NCBI RefSeq assembly: GCF_004000865.1
Contig: NZ_BIMB01000011.1
Coordinates: 108,824-172,823 of the forward strand
Direction: 5' to 3'
Origin: Paenibacillus elgii NBRC 100335
GTDB lineage: Bacteria > Bacillota > Bacilli > Paenibacillales > NBRC-103111
DNA: 64,000 bases
Below are positions 8,492 to 16,661 of the stretch, piece after piece. The notes under the pieces were generated by a model. It was not told the origin of the DNA. It was given only the letters and a program-made list of their open reading frames with translations, and searched no databases. A program made the position numbers and the translations under genes. Numbering within the stretch: the stretch's first letter is position 1; each line of letters opens with the position of its first letter.

Positions 8492-8665
8492 AGATTCCCC
8501 CTCCTTGGTATAATCCAAATCCATTCGACGCATCGTTGCGGACGAATGATGTAATCGCTTCCATTTAAAATTTTAAAAAAAGCGTCGAGGGGAGTTCCTA
8601 TCCATCCGTCTGCAGAAGGTAGATTCTCTTAATTAACATATTCGATTGAGGAGTTCTTGAAACAT
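8492..8665 (-). other. 5' leader of the RiPP operon
   Basis: About 165-170 nt of mostly AT-rich sequence separate the predicted transcription start from the flavoprotein ATG. I see no convincing short ORF or riboswitch fold. The length leaves room for RNA-level control. Confidence 0.4.
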
Positions 8666-8694
8666 AATATACACCACGAGAACATGGTTGTAAA
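8666..8694 (-). promoter_or_regulatory. Sigma-A-type promoter of the RiPP operon
   Basis: Reading the minus strand: TTTACA, 17-nt spacer, TATATT. Both hexamers are near consensus with ideal spacing, in a markedly AT-rich intergenic stretch (8534-8760). It reads into the flavoprotein gene at 8491. Confidence 0.7.
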
Positions 8695-8791
8695 TTACTT
8701 TTTAAATAAAATATTACTTTTTTAGTTTTTTTATCAATTTAAACGAATATATCCCTCCGTGTCGCAACGCGCGATCATGGACCTCCCCCGG

Positions 8792-9016
8792 TCACTCCAG
8801 CAGCTTGCCAAACGGTCCGAAAAGGAAGTCGACAAGCTGCGTCGGCCCGGGCAGGTCCGGGAAAAGAACAAGCAGCAGGGTCAATACCCAGCCTATCGCC
8901 GTAAGCATAGCGAAAGCCCGCTTTTCCCGTTTGGAATATTGCCGGAATTTAGGCCATTCGTATCCGATCATGAACAAGACGGCCACAGTCACAACGACAA
9001 CAGACCCCCACTTCAT
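8792..9016 (-). CDS. Small two-helix membrane protein, GerA-family D-type subunit
   Basis: The 74-residue protein has two hydrophobic segments (about residues 3-20 and 38-56) separated by a charged loop (YEWPKFRQYSKREKRAF). Its ATG overlaps the stop of the gerC-like gene (ATGA), showing translational coupling. Small two-helix proteins encoded next to gerA-type operons are known in Bacillus as D subunits that modulate germinant-receptor activity; size, topology and position fit. Sequence identity to that family cannot be checked here, so the assignment rests on context. Confidence 0.75.
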   Translation of the reverse strand: MKWGSVVVVTVAVLFMIGYEWPKFRQYSKREKRAFAMLTAIGWVLTLLLVLFPDLPGPTQLVDFLFGPFGKLLE

Positions 9017-10239
9017 TTCGGTTTCACCTCGTTTTTGGGCCGGCTTGCCTGGACCGTAGCCATCCCGGTGCGGACAATACGCGCCCTCGATTCGATACGT
9101 ACCTCGACTTGCGGAAAACGTTCCTCCCAGCGCTGCTTTTCTTTTTTCCAGAGCTGCGGATAGCGGCGGTGAAACGCTTCTGCGAAGTTGAATATATCCG
9201 CGTGCAGCTCCTTTTGCGGATGAACCAGCGCCTCGCGGATACGCTTCTCGATTTCTGCGGACAGCTGCTTTTCCAAGCTTTCCGTCACTTTCGTGTCCAC
9301 CAGATTTATGTTTGTCGTGTTTTGGATGACGCCATCTTCCGTTTGAATCCGGACGGTCACACTCCACCGGTCCCCTTCAATAAGGGGAAGCAGCTTTGTC
9401 CGGCTGTCCAAAATTTTGAACGAGATGAGCCCCTTTCCTTCCTTGGGGGCAAGGGTAACGGTAGCCGCCTCCACCTCGTCGCGGAGCCAGAGCAGCCCCC
9501 GAGTCACCCGATCGTCAATGAAGCCGACCATCCGGTCCTTCTTCAATATGACCGAGCCGTTAATGTACGCATCCGTCCGTTTCGGATCACTTCCGGGCTG
9601 CGCCGGCAAAGTTTCGATCCAGGGAAGGGCCGCCGCTCCGGCATCGCTAACGAGCATTTCCGCAAAATCTTTGACCGTGACCTTAAGTCCGGTCTGGGAC
9701 TTAGCCATTTCCCTTAGCGACTCGGCCGAGCTTCGCTCCAGTGGAGGCATCAGAGTTAAAATGTCCTGCGCACGCCCTTTGCATATGAACATCTCCGCCC
9801 GTTCCCGCGGACCCGGGTCCCGCATTATAAAATCGATGTTCTCGCGGATGCCATCTCTCGCCAGCGCTTCGCCAAAAACGAAAACCTCGCCGTGTCCCCA
9901 AAATATACGCCGCGATAGCTTCTCCTGCAGCTTGGTCATCGCATCGGCCAGTGTATAGCCGGTTGCCGAACGAAGAATCGTTTGCCCGCTGGTAGACGTC
10001 TTTCCGCCTCCCCCGGAGCCTCCGCTATCCTGCCCACCGCCTCCGGAAACTCGCGGAACGAAGAGCTGAACCGACAGCTTGACGAGCCCGCCCTCTGCCT
10101 TATCCAAACCGGCAGCCATAATAATCGCCAGATCGTTGACCTCCTTCCGATCCCAGCAGCCGGGCAGCAGCAAGAGCAGCAGCGCAGCCGATGCCGTCAT
10201 CGCAAGCCTGAGCCCCTTCCAACCGGCTCCCGGTACCAT
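9013..10239 (-). CDS. Ger(x)C-family spore germination lipoprotein (receptor C subunit)
   Basis: The 408-residue product starts at the ATG at 10239 after AAAGGAGG; the longer frame upstream overlaps the gerB-like gene and is not needed. It has a lipoprotein signal (hydrophobic run then LPGCWD), directly followed by the conserved DRKEVNDLAI of GerAC/GerBC/GerKC proteins. A Gly/Ser-rich linker (about residues 65-85) precedes the GHGEVFVFGEALARDGI motif, also typical. The C-terminal domain ends with a long helical segment (HPQKELHADIFNFAEAFHRR). It is anchored in the spore inner membrane and acts with the A and B subunits in nutrient sensing. Confidence 0.93.
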   Translation of the reverse strand: MVPGAGWKGLRLAMTASAALLLLLLPGCWDRKEVNDLAIIMAAGLDKAEGGLVKLSVQLFVPRVSGGGGQDSGGSGGGGKTSTSGQTILRSATGYTLADAMTKLQEKLSRRIFWGHGEVFVFGEALARDGIRENIDFIMRDPGPRERAEMFICKGRAQDILTLMPPLERSSAESLREMAKSQTGLKVTVKDFAEMLVSDAGAAALPWIETLPAQPGSDPKRTDAYINGSVILKKDRMVGFIDDRVTRGLLWLRDEVEAATVTLAPKEGKGLISFKILDSRTKLLPLIEGDRWSVTVRIQTEDGVIQNTTNINLVDTKVTESLEKQLSAEIEKRIREALVHPQKELHADIFNFAEAFHRRYPQLWKKEKQRWEERFPQVEVRIESRARIVRTGMATVQASRPKNEVKPK

Positions 10240-10280
10240 GGAATATGCCTCCTTTCTTTTGGTACAGATTCGTTCGGCGG

Positions 10281-11369
10281 TTACCCTCCCGCTTTTTGCC
10301 GTACCAAAGCCACGCCCAGCAGCAGCATCGGCAAGGCCCCTTTGACCACCCACAAATAGATCGCCCCGCTCGTCGCGAAGAAATGAGCCATGACCTGCAA
10401 ATTGGGCGTGACCCAGACGCTGAATACCGTTACCAGCAATCCGATCGGCGGAACGATCAGACGATAATCGGAAAGACCGAGCCACTCCGCAGCTATGTAG
10501 ACCAGTAAGTAGTAGTAAACGCAAATTTTGACGAACATCCCCAGCAGCCAAATCGCCATCAGGAAAGCTTCCAAATGCTCGATGAAATCCGCCAGCGCGA
10601 TATAGCGGGTCGCAATCATCAGCGGATAAGTAAACCCCACCGTAATATCGCCGAACAGCAGCAAGACCGCAATATTGGTGACCACCATCGTCCCCGTGAC
10701 GGCGAGAAGCGACAGCAGTCCCCAGCGCAGGCTCTTCGGGCGGTCAGCCACGAAAGGGAATAGAAAAGAAAGGATGAAAAAATCGGCAAACCAGCTCTGA
10801 AGCACGAGCGAGCCTTTGATGGAAGGCTTGATGCCGTTTTCCAGCATGGGAAACATATGCTCCGGATTGAAATCCGGAATCAGCAAAGCGATAAACAGCA
10901 GCAGAATAAAGACGAAAAACGGAATAAACAGCTGGGCGCAGCGGGCGATGACCTCCAAGCCGCCGCGGACGGCATAAGCGCACACGGCTATCATACAGCT
11001 GACCACGAAGATGGCCGGCGTCCGGGGCAAAAAGCTCCCTACGACAAATTCGCTATATTCCCGGGCTACAAAACCAAGGTCGTGCAAATAGGTGAAAAAA
11101 AACAGAAAGCCGAACAGCTTGCCAAGCAGCCGGCCGAGTACCCGCTCGCCGATGGCAATCAGCGTCTGGCCCGGGTTCAGCGCATGCAAGCGGTGCGTCG
11201 TTAAGATCAGCGCAAGCCCGAGAAAAAGGCCCCAGACCGGGGAGAGCCACATGTCGCGGCCCGCGCGCTCCATCGTGAGAGAGGGCACGATAAGAATGGC
11301 CGTAGCCAAAATCGCCGCGTACATCAGGAGTCCCATCTGAAAAGCGGATATTTTCCCGCGTTCAATCAT
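10281..11369 (-). CDS. GerAB-family spore germination permease (receptor B subunit)
   Basis: The 362-residue integral membrane protein has about 10 hydrophobic helices and belongs to the APC-superfamily GerB branch (N-terminus ISAFQMGLLMYAAILATAIL, then a short loop with ERAGRDMWLSP). This subunit forms the germinant-binding and probably channel part of the receptor. The start overlaps the stop of the gerA-like gene by 8 nt, and the gerC-like gene follows about 40 nt later. The germinant specificity cannot be read from the sequence. Confidence 0.93.
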   Translation of the reverse strand: MIERGKISAFQMGLLMYAAILATAILIVPSLTMERAGRDMWLSPVWGLFLGLALILTTHRLHALNPGQTLIAIGERVLGRLLGKLFGFLFFFTYLHDLGFVAREYSEFVVGSFLPRTPAIFVVSCMIAVCAYAVRGGLEVIARCAQLFIPFFVFILLLFIALLIPDFNPEHMFPMLENGIKPSIKGSLVLQSWFADFFILSFLFPFVADRPKSLRWGLLSLLAVTGTMVVTNIAVLLLFGDITVGFTYPLMIATRYIALADFIEHLEAFLMAIWLLGMFVKICVYYYLLVYIAAEWLGLSDYRLIVPPIGLLVTVFSVWVTPNLQVMAHFFATSGAIYLWVVKGALPMLLLGVALVRQKAGG

Positions 11370-12930
11370 GCTTGTTCTCCCCTTGCTCCGGCCCCGGCTT
11401 CAGTCCGGAAGACTGCCGGACCGGATTGTAGCTGCCCGTCAAATGCGGCCTCGTGTTGTGCGTCCATAGCGGCGCCCGCGACAGTACTTCTTTGAAAATC
11501 CCCCACTTCATCGGGGCAACCGGCTCCAGATACGGCACGCCGAAGGAGCGCAGCGCGCTCATATGGACAACAATCGAAATGACTCCGAGCATCAAGCCGA
11601 GAAGCCCGAGCATGCCCGCAAGGAACATGAGCGGAAACCGGAGCAGCCGGACCGAAATACCCAGCGTGTACCGCGGAATCGTAAACGATGCAATGCCCGT
11701 AATGGCCACCACCATGACCATCGGGGCGGAGACGAGCCCTGCGGCGATCGCCGCTTGGCCGATGACCAGCGCACCGACGATGCTGACAGCCGCGCCGACC
11801 TGCTTCGGCAGCCGGACACCGGCTTCGCGCAGCGCCTCGAACGATACTTCCATCAGGAGTGCTTCCACCAGGGCCGGAAACGGAATTTCTTCCCGCGATC
11901 TGGCGACACTCAGCAGCAGCGTCGTTGGGATCATCTCCTGATGGAAGGTCAAAATGGCTACATACGATGACGGAATGATCAGCGCGATCGCCAGGAAGAG
12001 GTAGCGGAGCCAACGGATCAAGGTTCCCGCCCAGAAACGCTCGTAATAGTCTTCCGGCGATTGCATCAGCGAGAAAAACGTAATCGGCATCACTAAAGCA
12101 AACGGACTGCCCTCAATCAACAGGGCGGCCCGGCCTTCCAGCAAATTCGCGCAGACCACGTCCGGACGCTCGGTCGACAGAAGCTGCGGAAAAACGGACC
12201 GCGGATTGTCTTCGATCAGCTCTTCGATATAGGAGCTGTCCAGAATGCCGTCGATGTCGATGCGCCCCAGCCGTTTCTCAATCTCATCGATCAAAGAAGC
12301 ATCGGCCAAGCCTTCGACATACACGATGGCGGTCTTCGTTTGCGTATAACGCCCGATCTTGACCTTTTTTATTTTAAGGGCAGGCGTTTTGATGATACGG
12401 CGGATCAAGGTGGTATTGACGTTTAGCGTCTCGATAAACCCCTGCCGCGGACCGCGGACGACGGCTTCGGCCACGGGCTCGTCGATGCTTCTTTTATCCC
12501 ATTTGGCTACGCACAGTGAAACGCCTTCCTTCTCTCCGTCCACAAGCAGGACGGGATTGCCGTTCACGATATGATCGTTGATCTCCTCTACCGTATTGAT
12601 TTTCTGGGCATGAGAAATCGCGATCCGCTTCATGAACGGAGTTTCCAGCTGCCCGGTGTCCTGCTTAAGCGGAGCCAAAATATGCTCGTCGATTATTCCC
12701 GTATCGCACATGCCTTCGACGAAAATCAGGACGGCGTCCGTCTGCCCGTAGATGAGAAAACGATGAAAAATGACATCCGCACAATTTTCATACAGCGCGG
12801 TTAATGTCTCCAGGTTGTCCACCAGACTAAGCGACAGCTCGTCTGTCCGCATTTCGGGCCCTTGCTGCATCCCAGTTGCTTGTCGAGAAGAGCCGAACCG
12901 CTTCGAAAAGAGCTTGGAAAATAAGTTCAC
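11362..12930 (-). CDS. GerA-family spore germination protein (receptor A subunit)
   Basis: I chose the GTG at 12930 (VNLFSKLFSKRFG) because GAGAGAGG lies just upstream; an ATG 12 codons earlier would place that site inside the gene. The product of about 522 residues has the large N-terminal cytoplasmic domain (NCADVIFHRF, FVEGMCDTGIID, VYVEGLADASLIDEI), the linker ending in LLIEGSPFALVMP, and then the membrane region with SPEDYYERFWAG and several helices. These are standard GerA/GerK A-subunit features. It is the first gene of the gerABC-D operon, which would be expected to be transcribed in the forespore; I did not find a convincing SigG promoter. Confidence 0.93.
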   Translation of the reverse strand: MNLFSKLFSKRFGSSRQATGMQQGPEMRTDELSLSLVDNLETLTALYENCADVIFHRFLIYGQTDAVLIFVEGMCDTGIIDEHILAPLKQDTGQLETPFMKRIAISHAQKINTVEEINDHIVNGNPVLLVDGEKEGVSLCVAKWDKRSIDEPVAEAVVRGPRQGFIETLNVNTTLIRRIIKTPALKIKKVKIGRYTQTKTAIVYVEGLADASLIDEIEKRLGRIDIDGILDSSYIEELIEDNPRSVFPQLLSTERPDVVCANLLEGRAALLIEGSPFALVMPITFFSLMQSPEDYYERFWAGTLIRWLRYLFLAIALIIPSSYVAILTFHQEMIPTTLLLSVARSREEIPFPALVEALLMEVSFEALREAGVRLPKQVGAAVSIVGALVIGQAAIAAGLVSAPMVMVVAITGIASFTIPRYTLGISVRLLRFPLMFLAGMLGLLGLMLGVISIVVHMSALRSFGVPYLEPVAPMKWGIFKEVLSRAPLWTHNTRPHLTGSYNPVRQSSGLKPGPEQGENKHD

Positions 12931-13083
12931 GGCAGATCCTCTCTCGCTGATGCGGGTTTTGTACACATGTTTCCCTGGCTGGAAATATTTTATCCAACCC
13001 GATGGCCCTAAGAGAGACGGTTAATTTCTTCGATAATTCGGGCCCTGTTCGCTGAAAAGGGTAAAATCCGGCGTATGTCCGGT

Positions 13084-13112
13084 TTGTCAACGCGGCAAGT
13101 TATTTCTATACT
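13084..13112 (+). promoter_or_regulatory. Sigma-A-type promoter of the marR-MFS operon
   Basis: TTGTCA, 17-nt spacer, TATACT: near-consensus with ideal spacing, 47 nt before the MarR-family ATG. Confidence 0.75.
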
Positions 13113-13117
13113 GTAAT

Positions 13118-13135
13118 TAGTGGCATGTGCAACTA
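13118..13135. promoter_or_regulatory. MarR-type operator-like palindrome
   Basis: TAGTGGCATGTGCAACTA is an 18-bp imperfect palindrome (14 of 18 positions symmetric) placed just after the -10 box and before the MarR-family gene. The TAGTTGC/GCAACTA half-sites are typical of MarR operators, so autorepression is likely. Confidence 0.6.
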
Positions 13136-13158
13136 TTTTGAGAGCGGGAGGAAGCCGG

Positions 13159-13617
13159 ATGATCGATCAGCGCCATACGATTACAAGGTGGGTATCGCTG
13201 CTGTACCGTTACGGACAAATGTACATCGGCGAGCGGCTCAAAGCGCATGGTATCGGCAAAGGCCAGCATATTTTTCTGAACGCGCTGTATAAAGAAGACG
13301 GCCTCAGTCAAGAGGAGCTGTCGAGCTATTTGAAAATCGATAAAGGAACAACGGCCAAAGCGCTGAAAAAACTTGAGGCGCAAGGCTATGTGCTCCGGCA
13401 GGTACGGGAGGAGGACAAGCGTTCTTACCGCGTCTTTTTGACGGAGAAGGCTTGGCGGATCAAGGACGAGGTGCGCGGGGTACTCACTGACTGGAGGCAC
13501 ATCTTGTCCGACGGCTTGACGGAGGAAGAGCAGCGGCTCGCCTTGGAACTGCTGGAGAAGATGGGCAGCAATGCGGCCCGGTTTAACGAGGAAAACGATA
13601 AGACGCCGAAAGCATAA
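13159..13617 (+). CDS. MarR-family transcriptional regulator
   Basis: The 152-residue product starts at the ATG after CGGGAGGAAG; an in-frame earlier start would run through the operator region. It has the MarR winged helix: GLSQEELSSYLKIDKGTTAKALKKLEAQGYVLRQVREEDKRSYRVFLTEK includes the recognition helix and the DKR wing. The flanking helices give the dimerisation domain. It is followed 35 nt later by an MFS efflux gene, so it is probably a ligand-relieved repressor of that transporter and of itself. Confidence 0.93.
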   Translation: MIDQRHTITRWVSLLYRYGQMYIGERLKAHGIGKGQHIFLNALYKEDGLSQEELSSYLKIDKGTTAKALKKLEAQGYVLRQVREEDKRSYRVFLTEKAWRIKDEVRGVLTDWRHILSDGLTEEEQRLALELLEKMGSNAARFNEENDKTPKA

Positions 13618-13652
13618 GCAGAGAAATTACATTGGAAGGCAGGTGAACGCTT

Positions 13653-14912
13653 GTGAATCTGAGGCATGCGGGGATGAGGGTAGTCAATAACAACTTTCAT
13701 GCCCTGACCCATAAAAACTACCGTTACTTTTGGTTTGGACAATGCGTTTCCCTAATCGGCACCTGGATGCAAAACATCGGCCAATCCTGGCTCGTGCTGA
13801 CGCTGACGGGCTCGCCCCTGCTGCTCGGGCTGGTAGGAACGATCCAATTTTTGCCCGTTACCTGCTTTTCACTATTTGCGGGAGCGCTCATCGACAAGTT
13901 TCCGAAAAGGAACATTCTGATCGTGACCCAGACGGTATCGATGTTTCTGGCTTTGATCCTGTCTGCTCTTGTTTTTACGGACACGGTCAAGTACGGCTAT
14001 ATTCTGGTCCTTGCTTTTCTGCTCGGGCTGACGAACACGTTCGACATGCCGACGCGGCAGGCGTTCAATATCGAAATCGTCGGCAAGGAAGACTTAATGA
14101 ACGCGATCGCGCTCAATTCGACGACCTTCAATCTGGCCCGCATCGTGGGACCGGCGATCGGCGCGGGCATGATGGCTTACCTTGGAGCCGGGTGGTGCTT
14201 TCTGCTCAACGGACTTAGCTTCATAGCCGTCATCTACGGGCTGCTGCAAATCCGTACGACGCCTTACGTCCGCGAGAAGAAAAAAGACACCGGGCTGCTC
14301 AAGGAGATTAAGGACGGTATCGTGTACATTTCCAAGGACCGGCTGTTGGCGCGCACGCTGCTGCTCGTTGCCGTCGTCGGCACCATGGCTTATAACTTCA
14401 GCGTGCTTATTCCCGTCTTCACGAAAGATGTGCTGCATATGCAGGAGAAGACGTACGGGCTGATGATGTCCTGCCTCGGCGCCGGGTCGCTGCTTGGGGC
14501 GCTGATGATGTCGTTCCGCAGCAAAAAAGGCCCTCGGCTGTCCGTGATCATCGCTTGCTGCCTTCTCATCTCGGTTTTCCTGCTGTTGAACGGGATGGCT
14601 GGCTCCGTGTACACGTTCGGCCTGCTGCTGGCGCTGCAGGGCTTCTGCAACATCCTGTTCTCGACCAACTGCAACTCGTCGCTGCAAATTCATTCCAAGG
14701 AAGAGTATCGGGCCCGGGTCATGAGCGTGTACTCGCTCGTCTTCGCCGGCTCGACACCGGTCGGCAACCTGTTCGCCGGCTACGCGGCCGATCATTACGG
14801 GGCCAACGGCGCGTTCTTCCTGTGCGGCTTGTTTTGCCTGATTCCGTGTTTGATCATTATCATCGCGTACCGCAAAAAAGCGGACGAACCCGAAGAGTCC
14901 GCCGCGGCATGA
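13653..14912 (+). CDS. MFS efflux transporter (MFS_3/EntS-like)
   Basis: The 419-residue protein has about 12 transmembrane helices. The start YRYFWFGQCVSLIGTWMQNIGQSWLVL is characteristic of the MFS_3 / enterobactin-exporter-like group, and motif-A-like GALIDKFPKRN lies after helix 2. The GTG at 13653 follows GGAAGGCAGGTG; an ATG at 13674 is an alternative. It forms an operon with the MarR-family gene. Substrates of such pumps are diverse (drugs, siderophores, aromatics) and cannot be deduced. Confidence 0.9.
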   Translation: MNLRHAGMRVVNNNFHALTHKNYRYFWFGQCVSLIGTWMQNIGQSWLVLTLTGSPLLLGLVGTIQFLPVTCFSLFAGALIDKFPKRNILIVTQTVSMFLALILSALVFTDTVKYGYILVLAFLLGLTNTFDMPTRQAFNIEIVGKEDLMNAIALNSTTFNLARIVGPAIGAGMMAYLGAGWCFLLNGLSFIAVIYGLLQIRTTPYVREKKKDTGLLKEIKDGIVYISKDRLLARTLLLVAVVGTMAYNFSVLIPVFTKDVLHMQEKTYGLMMSCLGAGSLLGALMMSFRSKKGPRLSVIIACCLLISVFLLLNGMAGSVYTFGLLLALQGFCNILFSTNCNSSLQIHSKEEYRARVMSVYSLVFAGSTPVGNLFAGYAADHYGANGAFFLCGLFCLIPCLIIIIAYRKKADEPEESAAA

Positions 14913-14961
14913 GATGACGCGGATAAATAGAGCGATAGAGAATTGACCGTCAGGCAGGCTT

Positions 14962-15160
14962 GTCAAGAAAGTGGTTTTGACAAAAATAGAGATGCAAACG
15001 GAGGTGGGGTATCCACTGGAGAAGCGATAGCGGCCGCCTTTGTCTTCGGGAAATGTCCGCTACTAAGCGGCTTCCAATCAAATTTCCCGAAGACAAGAGC
15101 GGTTGGAAGTGGATACCCCACCCCCTCGTAACTTCTATTTCATCATTTGACAACTTTCTC
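14962..15160. repeat. ~200-nt palindromic repeat, copy 2 (inverted relative to copy 1)
   Basis: The reverse complement of this stretch aligns with 4834-5036 across nearly its full length, including the terminal GAGAAAG, the CTTCTATTT-type inner segment, CGAGGGGGTGGGGTATCCAC and GGATACCCCACCTCCG blocks, and the central AAGCCGCTTAG. Its own arms are inverted repeats (GTGGGGTATCCACT against AGTGGATACCCCAC), so it folds as a long hairpin. It fills the gap between the MFS gene (ends 14912) and the convergent symporter gene (ends 15211). No ORF is supported inside. Confidence 0.85.
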
Positions 15161-15210
15161 GCCAAGACTAAGGCAACTCAGCGGTCAATTCTCTTTTTAT
15201 ATTATAGCTG

Positions 15211-16470
15211 CTACGCGCTTTTTTGCCGGACCAGCTTGGCGCTCATTTGCGGGCTAAACTGCTTCTCCCATTTCGAGACCACAATCGTAGCCAGCGCATT
15301 GCCGATCACGTTGACGGTAGCTCGTCCCATATTGAGCAGGAAATCGATGCCCGCAATGAACGCCAGCCCTTCGAGCGGAAGCCCGACCGATTTCAGCGTC
15401 GCCAGCAGCACGACGAACGATAGGCCGGCTACCCCAGCGATGCCTTTCGAAGTGACCATCAGCACCAGCAGCAGCGAGAGCTGCTCGCCAATCGACATAT
15501 GAATGCCGTAAAGCTGAGCGATAAAGATGGAAGCAAGCGCCTGATACAAGGTGGACCCGTCCAGATTGAAGGTATAGCCAAGCGGAATGACGAAGGAAAC
15601 GATCGATTTCGGACATCCGTATTTTTCCATCTTCTCCATCAGCTTAGGTAGTACGGTTTCCGAGCTGGCTGTGGAGAAGGTCAGGATCAGCTCGTCCTTC
15701 AGCAGGTTGAGCAAGGCGAAAAGCTTGATGTTCACCAGCTTGGCCACCGCCCCGAAGCAAACGACGACAAAGAAAGCCATCGCGCCGTAGGTCACGAGAA
15801 TCAATTTACCCAAGGGAAGCAGCGATTGCACGCCGAATTTCGACACCGTCACCCCGATCAGCCCGAACACCCCGAATGGAGCCGCTTTCATCACATACCC
15901 GACGACATTGAACATCGTTTCGGACACCATCTTGAACATGGCGACCAGCGGTGCACCTCTCTCCCCGAGCGCTGCCAGCCCCAGCCCGAAAATAACCGAG
16001 AAAAAGATGATCGCCAGCAAATCTCCCTTCGCCATGGAGTCGACGATATTGGTCGGGACGATGTTGATCAGCATATCGAAATGCCCTTTGGCCTCGACTT
16101 GATTCGTCGTCTCGACGTATTTGGAGATATCCCCTTTGGTCAGCTCCTGCATGTTGACACCGGCGCCGGGGTGGAAAAAGTTTGCGAAAAACAAGCCGAC
16201 GACAATCGCCAGCGTCGTGACGATTTCAAAATACAGTATTGTGCGGAAGCCGAGCGTTCCGAGCCGTTTGGCATTTCCCATCCCTGCGACGCCAACGACA
16301 ATGCTGGCGATGACGATCGGGACGACAATCATTTTGATCAGCCGGAGAAACATGTCGCCGAGCGGCTTCAAGTACGTTTCCACCCCGGGGTTTTTGTAAA
16401 AAATGATGCCGACGATAATTCCCGCCACCAGCCCCGCGAAGATTTGATACGCGATTCCAAACTTTTTCAT
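15211..16470 (-). CDS. Dicarboxylate/amino acid:cation symporter (GltP/DctA family)
   Basis: The 419-residue product begins at the ATG at 16470 (MKKFGIAYQIFAGLVAGIIVG) after AAGGTGGGGGG. It shows the DAACS family signature: the helix-rich N-terminus, the DMFLRLIKMIVVPIV segment, the serine-rich hairpin TFSTASSETVLPKLMEKME, and NLDGSTLYQALASIFIAQ, which binds substrate and cation. It probably imports glutamate, aspartate or C4/C5 dicarboxylates. It is divergent from an L-2-hydroxyglutarate oxidase gene and shares a mirrored operator with it, so a 2-hydroxyglutarate/2-oxoglutarate-type substrate is possible. Confidence 0.92.
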   Translation of the reverse strand: MKKFGIAYQIFAGLVAGIIVGIIFYKNPGVETYLKPLGDMFLRLIKMIVVPIVIASIVVGVAGMGNAKRLGTLGFRTILYFEIVTTLAIVVGLFFANFFHPGAGVNMQELTKGDISKYVETTNQVEAKGHFDMLINIVPTNIVDSMAKGDLLAIIFFSVIFGLGLAALGERGAPLVAMFKMVSETMFNVVGYVMKAAPFGVFGLIGVTVSKFGVQSLLPLGKLILVTYGAMAFFVVVCFGAVAKLVNIKLFALLNLLKDELILTFSTASSETVLPKLMEKMEKYGCPKSIVSFVIPLGYTFNLDGSTLYQALASIFIAQLYGIHMSIGEQLSLLLVLMVTSKGIAGVAGLSFVVLLATLKSVGLPLEGLAFIAGIDFLLNMGRATVNVIGNALATIVVSKWEKQFSPQMSAKLVRQKSA

Positions 16471-16518
16471 AACGTCCCCCCACCTTCTAAGTTGTTGAAC
16501 AAAAGCATCAGACCACGC

Positions 16519-16535
16519 ATAAGTTGTTATACAAA
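16519..16535. promoter_or_regulatory. Operator-like 17-mer, symporter side
   Basis: ATAAGTTGTTATACAAA contains the TTGTTATACAA core expected for a GntR/FadR-type regulator. It lies about 50 nt before the symporter start and is an exact reverse complement of the site at 16662-16678 on the oxidase side. Confidence 0.65.
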
Positions 16536-16616
16536 TTCCCGACAAAACACTTGCATTTTCGACAACCCATCGCGTATGATAGCGATATGTGTATGACAAA
16601 TTTCACATTCACATCA

Positions 16617-16630
16617 TACAAAAGCGTTTT
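16617..16630. promoter_or_regulatory. Possible CcpA cre site
   Basis: CAAAAGCGTTTTCA matches 12 of 14 positions of the Bacillus cre consensus (right half perfect). It lies in the divergent control region between the symporter and oxidase genes. Carbon catabolite repression of this locus is plausible but unproven. Confidence 0.45.
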
Positions 16631-16661
16631 CATTTTGTCTATAGCTAATTTTAAATTCATT

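Noticed and set aside
7931..8533. Flavoprotein as CoaC/Dfp (coenzyme A biosynthesis)
   Set aside because: Lacks the CoaB domain, is only 186 residues, and sits in an operon with a Cys-ending peptide and radical SAM gene; peptide decarboxylase fits better.
8734..8778. 13-codon ORF after the germination operon on the minus strand
   Set aside because: It has a GGGGGAGG-like upstream sequence, but no conservation clue and no protein character; likely chance.
15826..16596. 256-codon plus-strand frame opposite the symporter gene
   Set aside because: His/Asp/Arg-rich shadow frame of a clear DAACS symporter; no ribosome site or domain.
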